DNA from: Bacteroidales bacterium UBA2295
GTDB lineage: Bacteria > Bacteroidota > Bacteroidia > Bacteroidales > Tenuifilaceae
NCBI GenBank assembly: GCA_002345825.1
Contig: DDWD01000165.1
Coordinates: 1-31,438, forward strand
DNA length: 31,438 nt
Reading direction: 5' to 3'
Each line of letters begins with the position of its first letter. Positions within the stretch are counted from its first letter, which is position 1. The notes below the pieces were generated by a model that ran no database searches, was not told the origin of the DNA, and saw only the letters and a list, made by a program, of their open reading frames with translations. The translations under genes and the position numbers were made by a program. Positions 8,837 to 17,133 of the stretch are shown in pieces.

Positions 8837-8870
8837 CAAATATATTGAAAATATTTAAAGCTTATGCAAA
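8837..8870 (-). promoter_or_regulatory. Candidate Bacteroidota promoter for the lipoprotein-barrel-OmpA unit
   Basis: On the minus strand TATATTTG (8844-8837) fits the Bacteroidota -7 consensus TAnnTTTG, and TTTG (8870-8867) lies 22 nt upstream as a -33 element. The start would be near 8830, giving a leader of about 100 nt before the GTG at 8730. A second TATATTTG at 8874-8867 overlaps the -33 and could be an alternative -7. Confidence 0.45.
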
Positions 8871-8957
8871 TATAACCAAAACAGATACCGGCTATATGGG
8901 AGTTAAACTATGCCAGCATAAAAGTCATCACAAACAATGGTTAATTCATCAAATTAA

Positions 8958-8990
8958 TTGAACTTGTTGTAGTAATGAAACCTAAATTTG
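8958..8990 (+). promoter_or_regulatory. Candidate Bacteroidota promoter for the hybrid kinase gene
   Basis: TAAATTTG at 8983-8990 matches the -7 consensus TAnnTTTG. TTG at 8958-8960 lies 22 nt upstream and can serve as the -33 element. The predicted start near 8996 would leave a long leader before the ATG at 9222. Confidence 0.4.
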
Positions 8991-9096
8991 CGTTGGGTAA
9001 AGCTCAGGTGGTATTTACGAATAAAGCCCAGCAACATGGGAGAATGGTTAAAATATTAATCATTTAGCAGTTTGTCCAATATGTAATGATTTTTTT

Positions 9097-9119
9097 ATAT
9101 ATTTAGCATATAAATATAT
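9097..9119. repeat. Perfect 9-bp AT-only inverted repeat upstream of the hybrid kinase
   Basis: ATATATTTA (9097-9105), spacer gcata, TAAATATAT (9111-9119). It follows a run of T (9090-9096) but has no T-run after it on either strand, so it does not look like a terminator. It lies about 100 nt before the ATG and could be an operator or a leader hairpin. An all-AT palindrome can also arise by chance in so AT-rich a region. Confidence 0.5.
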
Positions 9120-9221
9120 GCAGAGTTACAACAAATAAAGCATTTTCAAGAATCAGTAATGCAGGGTTTTAGGTATGATTACTAATTCTTGATATTTACA
9201 ATAAAACTAAACCAACACGGC

Positions 9222-10985
9222 ATGAACCTAGCCAATAGTCTTTTGAAATTTTTTCCTTTTACACAAAAGAACAAATACGAAAAGGAACAGCTAGTAAAAA
9301 TGCAATCGATTAGCCTAACAGGCAGCATATCGATTTTATTTTTCCTGATCCTATCAATCATTTTATTCTTTTCTTCACCAATTAGCATTAGCATTATATA
9401 CCTTACCGTTACGGTAGTTCTTTTTATATCTCTCCTACTCATACAAAAAAACATACTCACCGAGGAGCTAAAGCAGGCTTTTGTCTTCATTTCTGGAATC
9501 GCCTTGCTTTTCTTACTTCTTTATGGCGAACAAACTATACTAGGAGTTTTCTGTTTCAGTATCCTACCACTAATTTCAATAGGGATTTTGGGGCATAGCA
9601 AGGGGTGGCTATACTCAATTATATTTGGTATACTATTCGGTGCAACGCTGTTTATCCCCTTAGATTTTCTTATGAGCATTAAGGAAGTTCCCCTAAGTAT
9701 TAAAATCATTGGTATAGCTATATTTCTGTTACCCCTTGTACATCTCGCTTTTCACGATGCGCTAAGAGTGAATGCGCAAAATCAGATGGAGAAACAGCTC
9801 CTTGACCAAAAAAGTTCCTTAAAGCTCAAGGAAGAGTTTATTTCTAACCTATCGCATCAAATACGTACGCCCCTAAACAATATAATGGTGGTTGCTAATA
9901 TACTTGAGAATATTAGCAATGATGAGAAGCAGAAAGACTTAATTGACACCATACACGCTTCAACCAACAACTTGGTAAACGTGGTAAATAGCATGGTGGA
10001 GATTTCTAATGTAGATATCAAGGAAAGGGGAAGTATAAATATTAACTTCAGCCTTTACAGTACAATCAACAGCACCATAAAGCTATTCTCAACCCAAAAC
10101 TCAAATCAAACTGCCTTTACGCTTAAAATAGACGAGTCTATTCCACAAAACCTTATTGGCGATCCGGTAAGGATAAAACAGATTTTCCTTAATCTAATCG
10201 AAAGCATCCTGAAGAACAGGAGCAGTAGCAAGGCTAACGTAACCATAAAAGTTAGCAAAGCCAAGGAAACTGACGATTCCATTGAGCTAATCACCGAGGT
10301 GAGCAGCAACAAACCCATCCTACTCCCGCTTAACGAAGGGCATAATCTTTACATAACCAATGAATCATCGCTTACCTCTGCCAGCACTCAAATGTACATC
10401 GATTTGCTTGAACTATCGATTACCCAAAAATTAATTGAGAGCAATGGCGGAAAACTAAAGATTGTCCTAAGCGCCGAGGATGCTGCCTTCTCGTTTCCGT
10501 ACACGCTTAACAAAACTACCACCGATACCAAGGAAGCAATGCCAATCCCCAAATCGGACACCATTGAGTTTGAAAACAAATCGGATGTATCCACACCCAA
10601 ATCGGTTGATCTAGAGAATGCTAACGTGTTGCTGGTTGAGGATAATTTGATTAACCAAAAAATTGTGGTGCTAAGCCTTAAGAAGTTGGTGAAAAATATC
10701 GACATCGCTAACAATGGCAAGGAAGCATTGGATAAATTTGGAACTAGCCGATTCGACATAATCCTTATGGATATTCAAATGCCCATCATGAATGGCATTG
10801 TAGCCACCAAAAAGATTAGAGAGATTGAGGCCAGTTCAAACTCCCACACTCCAATTATTGCTATAACGGCTAATGCTTTGCTGGGCGATAAGGAAGAGTG
10901 CCTAGCTGCAGGTATGGATGATTACATCAGCAAGCCATTCCAAATTGAGGTGCTGATACAAAAAATGAAAAAATTACTTAAGTAA
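9222..10985 (+). CDS. Membrane hybrid histidine kinase with degenerate ATPase domain and intact receiver
   Basis: 587 residues from the ATG at 9222; an 11-codon longer form would start with TTG. About six hydrophobic segments lie between residues 30 and 180. A HisKA domain follows with the H-box NLSHQIRTPLN (phospho-His H212). The HATPase region is recognisable (IGDPVRIKQIFLNLIE, and LIESNGGKL near 404-412) but its ATP-binding motifs are gone: the N-box Asn is replaced (NLIESILKN, 324-332), the DTGIGI-type G1 is SSNKPI, and the GLGLG-type G2 is DLLELS. The C-terminal receiver (~468-587) is complete, with E473/D474, phospho-acceptor D517 (ILMDIQMP), TAN and K571 (SKPF). It probably does not autophosphorylate; it may accept phosphate, act as a phosphatase or pair with another kinase. 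Its stop overlaps the convergent M15 gene by 12 nt. Confidence 0.88.
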   Translation: MNLANSLLKFFPFTQKNKYEKEQLVKMQSISLTGSISILFFLILSIILFFSSPISISIIYLTVTVVLFISLLLIQKNILTEELKQAFVFISGIALLFLLLYGEQTILGVFCFSILPLISIGILGHSKGWLYSIIFGILFGATLFIPLDFLMSIKEVPLSIKIIGIAIFLLPLVHLAFHDALRVNAQNQMEKQLLDQKSSLKLKEEFISNLSHQIRTPLNNIMVVANILENISNDEKQKDLIDTIHASTNNLVNVVNSMVEISNVDIKERGSININFSLYSTINSTIKLFSTQNSNQTAFTLKIDESIPQNLIGDPVRIKQIFLNLIESILKNRSSSKANVTIKVSKAKETDDSIELITEVSSNKPILLPLNEGHNLYITNESSLTSASTQMYIDLLELSITQKLIESNGGKLKIVLSAEDAAFSFPYTLNKTTTDTKEAMPIPKSDTIEFENKSDVSTPKSVDLENANVLLVEDNLINQKIVVLSLKKLVKNIDIANNGKEALDKFGTSRFDIILMDIQMPIMNGIVATKKIREIEASSNSHTPIIAITANALLGDKEECLAAGMDDYISKPFQIEVLIQKMKKLLK

Positions 10986-11762
10986 CGTAGGTTCGTAATC
11001 GCATTCTGCAACTCCAAACACATACAATTCAATAACCTTTAGTTTAGGGGCAACATTGCAGCCCTTGAAACCTACCAAGTCATTGTAGCCAATCAGTTTA
11101 GCGTATAACCGTGTATTATTAAGGGCAACTGGTAGGTACGACCAATGCCATTTTTCCATTTCGTACCCTGTCCGCTTGGTCTCTTCTTTGTTTGTGTACA
11201 CCTGGCAAAACCCAAACCGTATGGCATTTTCCTTGAGCCAGCGATACTCTTTAAGTCCACGTCCCTGCTCAAAGTAATCGTTATTGAAATTATTGATATC
11301 AATATCTGTTCCCCAGTGATGACGGGATGTCCCTGGCATGGCGCTGAACTTAAGGATATCCACTGCAATTTCACTATCGGAATACTCCTGGCTGTAACGG
11401 CTCCATTTCCTTTCCCATATGCTTTTTTGGTAATCAAATGTTCGGGCACCCGATACTATCTTTAGCTCTACTCCATCGGCAATTGCCGCTTTATACATTT
11501 CGATAAAAGCAGTATAAGTATTCTTTTCAAGATACATTGAGCGGTTGGTGAACGAGGGGTTAACCTTAACAAAGTTTGAATCGGAGCCAAAGTTTACCAT
11601 GCCCAAAAGCATTCTTTTAACATATGATGTGTCTATACTGCAATCCACTGACTTGCTATCTCTATTCTCTGGCACTTGATTTATTCCACCCGTAAGCAAT
11701 ACCAAAAGCAGAGTAGCCAAAGCAACAAGAGAAAATTTTACGAGAATGATAACGGTTTTCAT
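10974..11762 (-). CDS. M15-family D-alanyl-D-alanine carboxypeptidase (VanY-like)
   Basis: 262 residues with an N-terminal hydrophobic anchor or uncleaved signal (about 5-24) and no lipobox. The zinc-peptidase signature is complete: SRHHWGTDID gives ligands H148 and D155, EKWHW gives the general base E203 and ligand H206, and SGARTFDYQ carries the substrate-binding R107. M15 enzymes trim peptidoglycan stem peptides, so a periplasmic role in wall remodelling is likely. It lies 26 nt after the propeller-SpoIIE gene and is probably the last gene of that transcript. Its 3' end overlaps the end of the convergent hybrid kinase by 12 nt, with no visible terminator. Whether the substrate is D-Ala-D-Ala, D,L- or L,D-linked cannot be told from the sequence. 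Confidence 0.88.
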   Translation of the reverse strand: MKTVIILVKFSLVALATLLLVLLTGGINQVPENRDSKSVDCSIDTSYVKRMLLGMVNFGSDSNFVKVNPSFTNRSMYLEKNTYTAFIEMYKAAIADGVELKIVSGARTFDYQKSIWERKWSRYSQEYSDSEIAVDILKFSAMPGTSRHHWGTDIDINNFNNDYFEQGRGLKEYRWLKENAIRFGFCQVYTNKEETKRTGYEMEKWHWSYLPVALNNTRLYAKLIGYNDLVGFKGCNVAPKLKVIELYVFGVAECDYEPTLLK

Positions 11763-11788
11763 TACGAAGAGTGTGTTGTGAAAGGAGA

Positions 11789-14700
11789 TTAGAACATAAC
11801 GCTCAAATCGGGCTTAATACCAATAATTAGGATATCGTCAACCTGCTCAAGGCTACCCTTCCACTCGTTTATACTACCCAACAGATATTTTCGCTGAATA
11901 TCGAGCGGATACTTGTGGATATTTAGCAACAAGTGGCGGAAACGACGGAACTTGTATTTTTTACCCTCTGGCCCACCAAACTGATCGACATACCCATCGG
12001 TAAACATATAAATCATGTCTTCGGGTTGTATGGGAATTAGATGGCTATTAAACAGCGGCTTATCAAGGTCGCCCCCAGTTCCTACGGAAAAACGATCGCC
12101 TTTAACCTCAATAATCTTACTATCGCGAATTAGGTATAGGTTGCTGAATGCTCCTGCAAACTGCAGAATATTTTGTTCCTTGTCAATAACACAGAACGAT
12201 ACATCCATCCCATCCTTAACGCTAGTATTTGCATCTCCCCCTTTGGAAAAAGTATCGTGAACACCCTTATCGAGACGATTGAGAATTTCTGCCGCATCGT
12301 TTATGCCCATAACATTGGTGATATTCCTAAGAAGTTCTACCCCAATAATGGACATGAATGCCCCAGGTACGCCGTGGCCAGTACAGTCTATGGCCGCAAC
12401 AAATATCTTGTTCTCGGTTTCATTAATCCAGTAAAAATCGCCGCTAACAATATCTTTTGGCATATATAAGATAAACGATTCGGGTAGAATATGCCTAAAA
12501 TGGTACTCCGATGGAATTAGAGCTTCCTGTATTCGCTTGGCGTAGTTTATGCTATCGGTAATGCTTTTATTCTGAATCAGCAGGGCTTCCTTTTGCTTCT
12601 CTACTTCCGACATGGTGTGCTCTCGCTCACGAAGCAAACGGCTGGTTTTGCGAAGAATTTTTGTTCTTGCCCTCAGAAATAGCAGTAGTGATGATACAAA
12701 AGTTATCCCGTATAACCAGTAGGCCAGCCTAGATTTCCAAAACTCCGTTTTCACCACAATCCTAACCGATACCCCTTCATTATTCCATACATTATCGCAG
12801 TTAGCACCCTTTACCCTGAATATATATGTTCCCTCAGGTAAATTGGAGAATGTAGCCGATCGCTTTGTTCCCAGATTTATCCAATCGTCCTCAAGTCCTT
12901 CCAACTTGTACATAAATACATTCTTCTGGGGTTGGGTGAAGTCCAAAGCCGCAAATTCAATATTTATGAGTGAGTAATTTTGCTGAATAACAATCTCATT
13001 CCTCCCAACGATTGAGATCTCCTGCTGACCACTTGCACCAACAAACTCAATGGAGGTAATGGCAATAGGTGGTGTGAATTGATTCGGAGCAATTGAATCG
13101 GGATGGAAAGAGTTTAGCCCACTTATGCCTCCAAAGAAAATTTCACCAGTTGCTGATTTATGGCTTGCCCCCAAATTAAATTCGAAACTTTGCAGCCCAT
13201 CGCTTACAGCGTATGATGTAACTTGCTCGCTATCGGGGTTGAGCATTGCTACTCCCCAGTTGGTGCTTACCCAGATGTTGCCATTATGATCCTCCTCAAT
13301 AGCATAAATTAGATTGTTTGGCAAGCCGTTGGAACCGGTATAAAGTTTAAAATGACCATCATCTTTGTTGTATCTATGCAATCCTGATGAAGTGCCAACC
13401 CACAAAAAATCCTTGGAATCGAGCTTAAGCGAAACAATATCGTTTGATATAAGCCCTCCTAAACTATACTGATCGTCTCTCTGAAATTTCTCGATGGAGT
13501 ATGAGTTTAGATTGATCCTATTTAAACCATTAAAGGTGCCTACCCACAAATCATCACCATCAACCTCGAGGCAATGAATTTCACTTGATGTTAACGAAAG
13601 TGAATCACCAGGAATGTGATAAAAACTCTCAATAGTATCGTAATTAAATCTATGCAAACCCAAGCGGGTTGCAATCCAGATGTTCCCATTGCCATCTTCT
13701 CTAATTGCGTAAACCCTATTCTCAGCGATTATGGGGGAGGCATCGACTCCGTGCAACTCGAAAAAATCTAAAAACTTTTTACTCTGCTCATCGTACTGCA
13801 GCACACCATTTCTGGTTCCTATTAGCAACTCTCCATTGGAAAGACGTTGGACTACATGCACAAAATTATTGGGGATGGTATATGGATATGGACTCCCAGT
13901 AGAATAATTGGCCAATACCCGATTTGTTTTTCTATTAAAAAGGTAAAGTCCATTCCCCCATGTGCCAATCCAAGTCGTATGCTCATCGTCATAAACTGAG
14001 GCAATGGTATTACTTGCAAAAAGGTTCTCGCCCTGAGCATTCTTGCTGTAGTTTTTGAATTTTGGGGGCTTCATATCCCACTTAAGCAATCCGGCCTGTG
14101 TGCCAACCCAAAGTATTTGGGAATTATCTTCAATGATAGCGTTTACAACTGAAGAGTATAGCAGGCGGCCATCAGCATCAACCAAATAGTTTGTAAACTC
14201 ACGCGTTTGGGTGTTAAATTGGCTTAAACCAGCTTCAGTTCCTACAAACAACCGCCCCTTACTATCAACAAACAATACATTAAAAATTCTGCTTTGGTTG
14301 GCTGCTGGTTTGCCATGGAAGTATCGAATGAAAGTATCTTTCTCAGGTACGTACCTATTTATCCCATGGGATGTGGCAATCCACAAATTGCTGTCACTAT
14401 CTTCTACGATACTTGTGACCCGATTGTCGCTTATGGTCCGAGAGTCTTTGGGATCGTGGTGGTATCTCTTGAACTCGCCCTCCTCTCTATCGAAAAGAAG
14501 AAGGCCATCCTTGGTCCCAACCCAAAACCGATTATGGCTATCTTCAAACATTGAAAAACCATTCACATCGGAATAAGATGTGAAATGGTCTGAATAGTGG
14601 GGATATCGGACAAACGAGTTGGATTGGGAGTCATACTTATCGACAGACTCTATTGTTTTTACCCATATAATGCCCGATTTATCTCTGTACAAGTCAAAAA

Positions 14701-15112
14701 TTCTGTCAGCACTTAGGGTTTTGGGATTATCTGGTGAGTGATAATAGTTTGTAAATGTCTCGGAACTTCTGTCGAAAACGGAAAGCCCATACCACGTACC
14801 AACCCACAGGTTCCCTTCATTATCTTCACAGATTGAAAGTATGTTGTTATTGCTAAGTGATGTGTCATCCAAGGGATTATTTCTATAGGCCTTAAAAGAA
14901 TAACCATCATATCGGTTTAACCCATCTTGAGTACCTACCCATAAAAATCCGTACGAATCGAGGAGTAAGCTTGTTACGTTGGACTGCGATAAACCATTAT
15001 CGATGTTGAAGGATTCGACCGGTATCACCGTTTCGCTGGAATAGACAAAACAGGGCATCAGCAAGGATATTGCTATGGCTAAAAACAACTTATGGACTGC
15101 TGACTTTTTCAT
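11789..15112 (-). CDS. Two-component-type propeller receptor with SpoIIE (PP2C) phosphatase output
   Basis: 1107 residues from the ATG at 15112; a longer form would use TTG at 15118. Residues 1-25 are a signal peptide. Residues ~30-680 hold many Reg_prop blades (repeated LWVGT..GL..Y patterns such as FLWVGTQDGLNRYD and NLWVGTWYGLSVFD), enough for two propellers. A Y_Y_Y domain follows at ~710-787 (MYKLEGLEDDW, FSNLPEGTYIFRVKG), then one membrane helix near 797-813 and a coiled coil to ~850. The C-terminus (~855-1100) is a SpoIIE phosphatase with metal-binding D892 (GDFYW), D909 (DCTGHGVPGAFMS), D1039 (FTDGYVDQFGG) and D1092/D1093. No HisKA or HATPase is present. It should sense a periplasmic ligand and dephosphorylate a cytoplasmic partner not encoded here. 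Confidence 0.9.
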   Translation of the reverse strand: MKKSAVHKLFLAIAISLLMPCFVYSSETVIPVESFNIDNGLSQSNVTSLLLDSYGFLWVGTQDGLNRYDGYSFKAYRNNPLDDTSLSNNNILSICEDNEGNLWVGTWYGLSVFDRSSETFTNYYHSPDNPKTLSADRIFDLYRDKSGIIWVKTIESVDKYDSQSNSFVRYPHYSDHFTSYSDVNGFSMFEDSHNRFWVGTKDGLLLFDREEGEFKRYHHDPKDSRTISDNRVTSIVEDSDSNLWIATSHGINRYVPEKDTFIRYFHGKPAANQSRIFNVLFVDSKGRLFVGTEAGLSQFNTQTREFTNYLVDADGRLLYSSVVNAIIEDNSQILWVGTQAGLLKWDMKPPKFKNYSKNAQGENLFASNTIASVYDDEHTTWIGTWGNGLYLFNRKTNRVLANYSTGSPYPYTIPNNFVHVVQRLSNGELLIGTRNGVLQYDEQSKKFLDFFELHGVDASPIIAENRVYAIREDGNGNIWIATRLGLHRFNYDTIESFYHIPGDSLSLTSSEIHCLEVDGDDLWVGTFNGLNRINLNSYSIEKFQRDDQYSLGGLISNDIVSLKLDSKDFLWVGTSSGLHRYNKDDGHFKLYTGSNGLPNNLIYAIEEDHNGNIWVSTNWGVAMLNPDSEQVTSYAVSDGLQSFEFNLGASHKSATGEIFFGGISGLNSFHPDSIAPNQFTPPIAITSIEFVGASGQQEISIVGRNEIVIQQNYSLINIEFAALDFTQPQKNVFMYKLEGLEDDWINLGTKRSATFSNLPEGTYIFRVKGANCDNVWNNEGVSVRIVVKTEFWKSRLAYWLYGITFVSSLLLFLRARTKILRKTSRLLREREHTMSEVEKQKEALLIQNKSITDSINYAKRIQEALIPSEYHFRHILPESFILYMPKDIVSGDFYWINETENKIFVAAIDCTGHGVPGAFMSIIGVELLRNITNVMGINDAAEILNRLDKGVHDTFSKGGDANTSVKDGMDVSFCVIDKEQNILQFAGAFSNLYLIRDSKIIEVKGDRFSVGTGGDLDKPLFNSHLIPIQPEDMIYMFTDGYVDQFGGPEGKKYKFRRFRHLLLNIHKYPLDIQRKYLLGSINEWKGSLEQVDDILIIGIKPDLSVMF

Positions 15113-15145
15113 TAACAAAACCGGTATGCTATCAAATTTAGTAAA

Positions 15146-17050
15146 CTATTTTAATATTGCACCATTTCCAAACTGCATATTGCTAAAGTGGGCCGAAGGA
15201 GAACTAATTAATGGGCCAAGACCCAATTTTTCCCACTTGGCATCAACTTGGCGAATTGTTTCGGAACTAGCGGCAACAACATTTGGCCAATTGCGAGGGA
15301 ACTTATCGATAGGGAATGACTTGCGTGTTCCATCCACCACCAGGGTTGTCATCCCTTCGTTTTGCTCAATTAGGAAACAATCGCGAGCCGGATCAGTATT
15401 TCCTGAAGCATACCAAATCAACAGGTAAGTATCCTTAATCGATATTTCCTTATCAACAATAACAATTATTTGAGGAGCATACCCTGACAAAACCTTAATT
15501 ACCTTCGACGACAAGCTCCAAACATCGATACTCTTCTCCTTATCAACACTTAACAAAAGAATAGGAATACCAGAAGCAAGCAATGAAGTGTTAAAATCAC
15601 TAAGCAATAAATACTTGTTGGAGAGCAGCTCTGCCACTTTTTCCGAATCCAACTCACCAACTCTATCCTGTACCGATGATTTCTCCTCGGGTAGTTTCTC
15701 TGTCAAATCGAAAAGAATTTTCCCTCCAAATCCAGGCCTTTCAGAAGAATGGTCGAGCACATCAAGGGGGCCTCTGCCAATGAAGTAATCGGTACGAGAT
15801 GAAAAATGTAATGCTAAAACACCTCCTAATTTTTTAGGATTGCGGATATCAACATCGGAACTAACCACAACTAGAACTTTGTTGAACATCATCTGCCCCA
15901 CTCCCCAAAGCGCATTGGCAACCTTATGAGCTTGCCCTGGGAAAGACTTTTTAATTTTCACAATGGCTATGCTATTGTTAACCCCTTGCTCGGGAATATA
16001 TAGGTCTTGAATCTCGGGCAGAATGGCAATTTTAATAGGACTAAGAAATATTCGTTCCGTTGCTTTAGCCAGATAACCATCCTCCATAGGGGGTACACCA
16101 ACCACAGTATCGTGGAATATTGCATTTTGCTTATGGGTTATACAGGTTATGTAAAACTTGGGATACCAGTCGGCCATAGAGTAAAAACCCGAGTGATCGC
16201 CAAATGGACCCTCCCATATAAGCTCTTCGTTTGGATCGACATACCCTTCTATCACGATATCGGCATCGTAAGGCACCTCAATATCAACCGTAATCCCCTT
16301 AACCAGCTTAACTGGTTTTTTACGCAGAAAACCGGCCAGAAGGTACTCATCAACACAATCGGGGAGTGGCGCAGTAGCGGCATAGTTATAAGCCGGATCG
16401 CCCCCCAGAACCACCGCAATAGGCATTTGCGTTCCTTGTTTCTTATACTCTTCAAAATGCCTCGATCCAGCTTTGTGCCTGGGCCAGTGCACACCTGTCA
16501 TATCACTTGAAAACACTTGCATTCTGCACCTACCAATTTTGCGAGTACCCGAATAAGGGTCCACCGTACTTACCATAGGCCTGGTAATAAAACGACCGCC
16601 ATCGAATGGCCAGCTCTTAAGAATTGGTAGTAAGGACAAATCTGGGTCACGGTGTATTATCTGCTGGCACTCGCCCCTACCCGAAACAGATTTTGGCATC
16701 CATTGGGCAATATTTTTAAGGGTAGTGAACATCCCAAACTTGTCAAGTAACGATTGCTTGGGTGAGGTTAATGCAAAGAGTAGACATTCTAATTCCCTAG
16801 CAACCTCACTAGGACTTGAGAATCCCAATGCCAAAGCAAGGCGCTCATCCGATCCAAAGGCATTGGTAAGCACAGGGAAAGCTGTACCTGTACTTTCAAA
16901 CAGAATGGCTTTCCCTCCATTGGGTTGTTTACAGTACCTGTCGGTTATTTCGGCAATTTCATAAACTGGATCAACAAAATCTTTTACACGAACAAGCAGC
17001 CCCTTCCGATCAAGGGTCTCAACAAACTGACCAAGTCCAGTAAATGCCAT
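15146..17050 (-). CDS. UbiD-family decarboxylase (menaquinone biosynthesis type)
   Basis: 634 residues, the length of the long UbiD-family decarboxylases often annotated as menaquinone biosynthesis decarboxylase. The family uses prenylated FMN and a metal ion to decarboxylate aromatic or unsaturated acids. The signature WEGPFGDHSGFYS has E280 and D285, which line up by eye with the two acidic catalytic residues of Fdc1/UbiD (E277/E282), and GRCRMQVF near 173-180 would supply the arginine. No signal peptide, so cytosolic. A quinone-pathway substrate is likely but unproven, and no other quinone gene is in the window. It starts 83 nt after the enolase stop, beyond a terminator, and lies 33 nt upstream of the propeller sensor, so it probably heads that transcript. 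Confidence 0.87.
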   Translation of the reverse strand: MAFTGLGQFVETLDRKGLLVRVKDFVDPVYEIAEITDRYCKQPNGGKAILFESTGTAFPVLTNAFGSDERLALALGFSSPSEVARELECLLFALTSPKQSLLDKFGMFTTLKNIAQWMPKSVSGRGECQQIIHRDPDLSLLPILKSWPFDGGRFITRPMVSTVDPYSGTRKIGRCRMQVFSSDMTGVHWPRHKAGSRHFEEYKKQGTQMPIAVVLGGDPAYNYAATAPLPDCVDEYLLAGFLRKKPVKLVKGITVDIEVPYDADIVIEGYVDPNEELIWEGPFGDHSGFYSMADWYPKFYITCITHKQNAIFHDTVVGVPPMEDGYLAKATERIFLSPIKIAILPEIQDLYIPEQGVNNSIAIVKIKKSFPGQAHKVANALWGVGQMMFNKVLVVVSSDVDIRNPKKLGGVLALHFSSRTDYFIGRGPLDVLDHSSERPGFGGKILFDLTEKLPEEKSSVQDRVGELDSEKVAELLSNKYLLLSDFNTSLLASGIPILLLSVDKEKSIDVWSLSSKVIKVLSGYAPQIIVIVDKEISIKDTYLLIWYASGNTDPARDCFLIEQNEGMTTLVVDGTRKSFPIDKFPRNWPNVVAASSETIRQVDAKWEKLGLGPLISSPSAHFSNMQFGNGAILK

Positions 17051-17082
17051 ATTTTGATATCGATTATATCTTGTGAAGATAC

Positions 17083-17122
17083 AAAAAAAGGGCTCACTCC
17101 AATAAGGAAGAGCCCTTTTTTT
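17083..17122. terminator. Symmetric rho-independent terminator after enolase
   Basis: Seven A plus GGGCTC (17083-17095) pairs perfectly with GAGCCC plus seven T (17110-17122) around a 14-nt loop, a 13-bp stem with A and T tracts on its flanks. It can act on either strand; here it ends minus-strand enolase transcription 11 nt after the stop and separates it from the ubiD-family gene. Confidence 0.88.
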
Positions 17123-17133
17123 GGGGTTATGGA

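Larger units (their letters stand above)
8731..9221. other. 491-nt gene-free divergent intergenic region
   Basis: AT-rich stretch between the divergent lipoprotein and hybrid-kinase genes. I see no credible gene on either strand; the only small frame noticed is a 7-codon ATG-TAA at 9036-9059. It holds the two candidate promoters, a TTAATT-catca-AATTAA inverted repeat at 8941-8957, and a perfect 9-bp inverted repeat at 9097-9119. If the + strand promoter is right, the kinase mRNA has an untranslated leader of about 225 nt. No known riboswitch or RNA gene was recognised. Confidence 0.7.

Noticed and set aside
9036..9059. Seven-codon ATG-TAA frame in the kinase leader, possible leader peptide
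   Set aside because: Too short to separate from chance; no codon pattern or adjacent attenuator structure.
9189..9221. Longer start of the kinase-like gene
   Set aside because: It would use TTG; the ATG at 9222 is in frame and gives a normal membrane protein start. The choice is not certain without a Shine-Dalgarno.
10388..10759. 123-codon open frame antisense to the kinase-like gene
   Set aside because: A shadow of the receiver-domain codons; low-complexity Leu/Ser composition and no context.
16007..16510. 167-codon open frame on the + strand opposite the ubiD-family gene
   Set aside because: Lies antisense to a conserved coding sequence, with no recognisable protein features.
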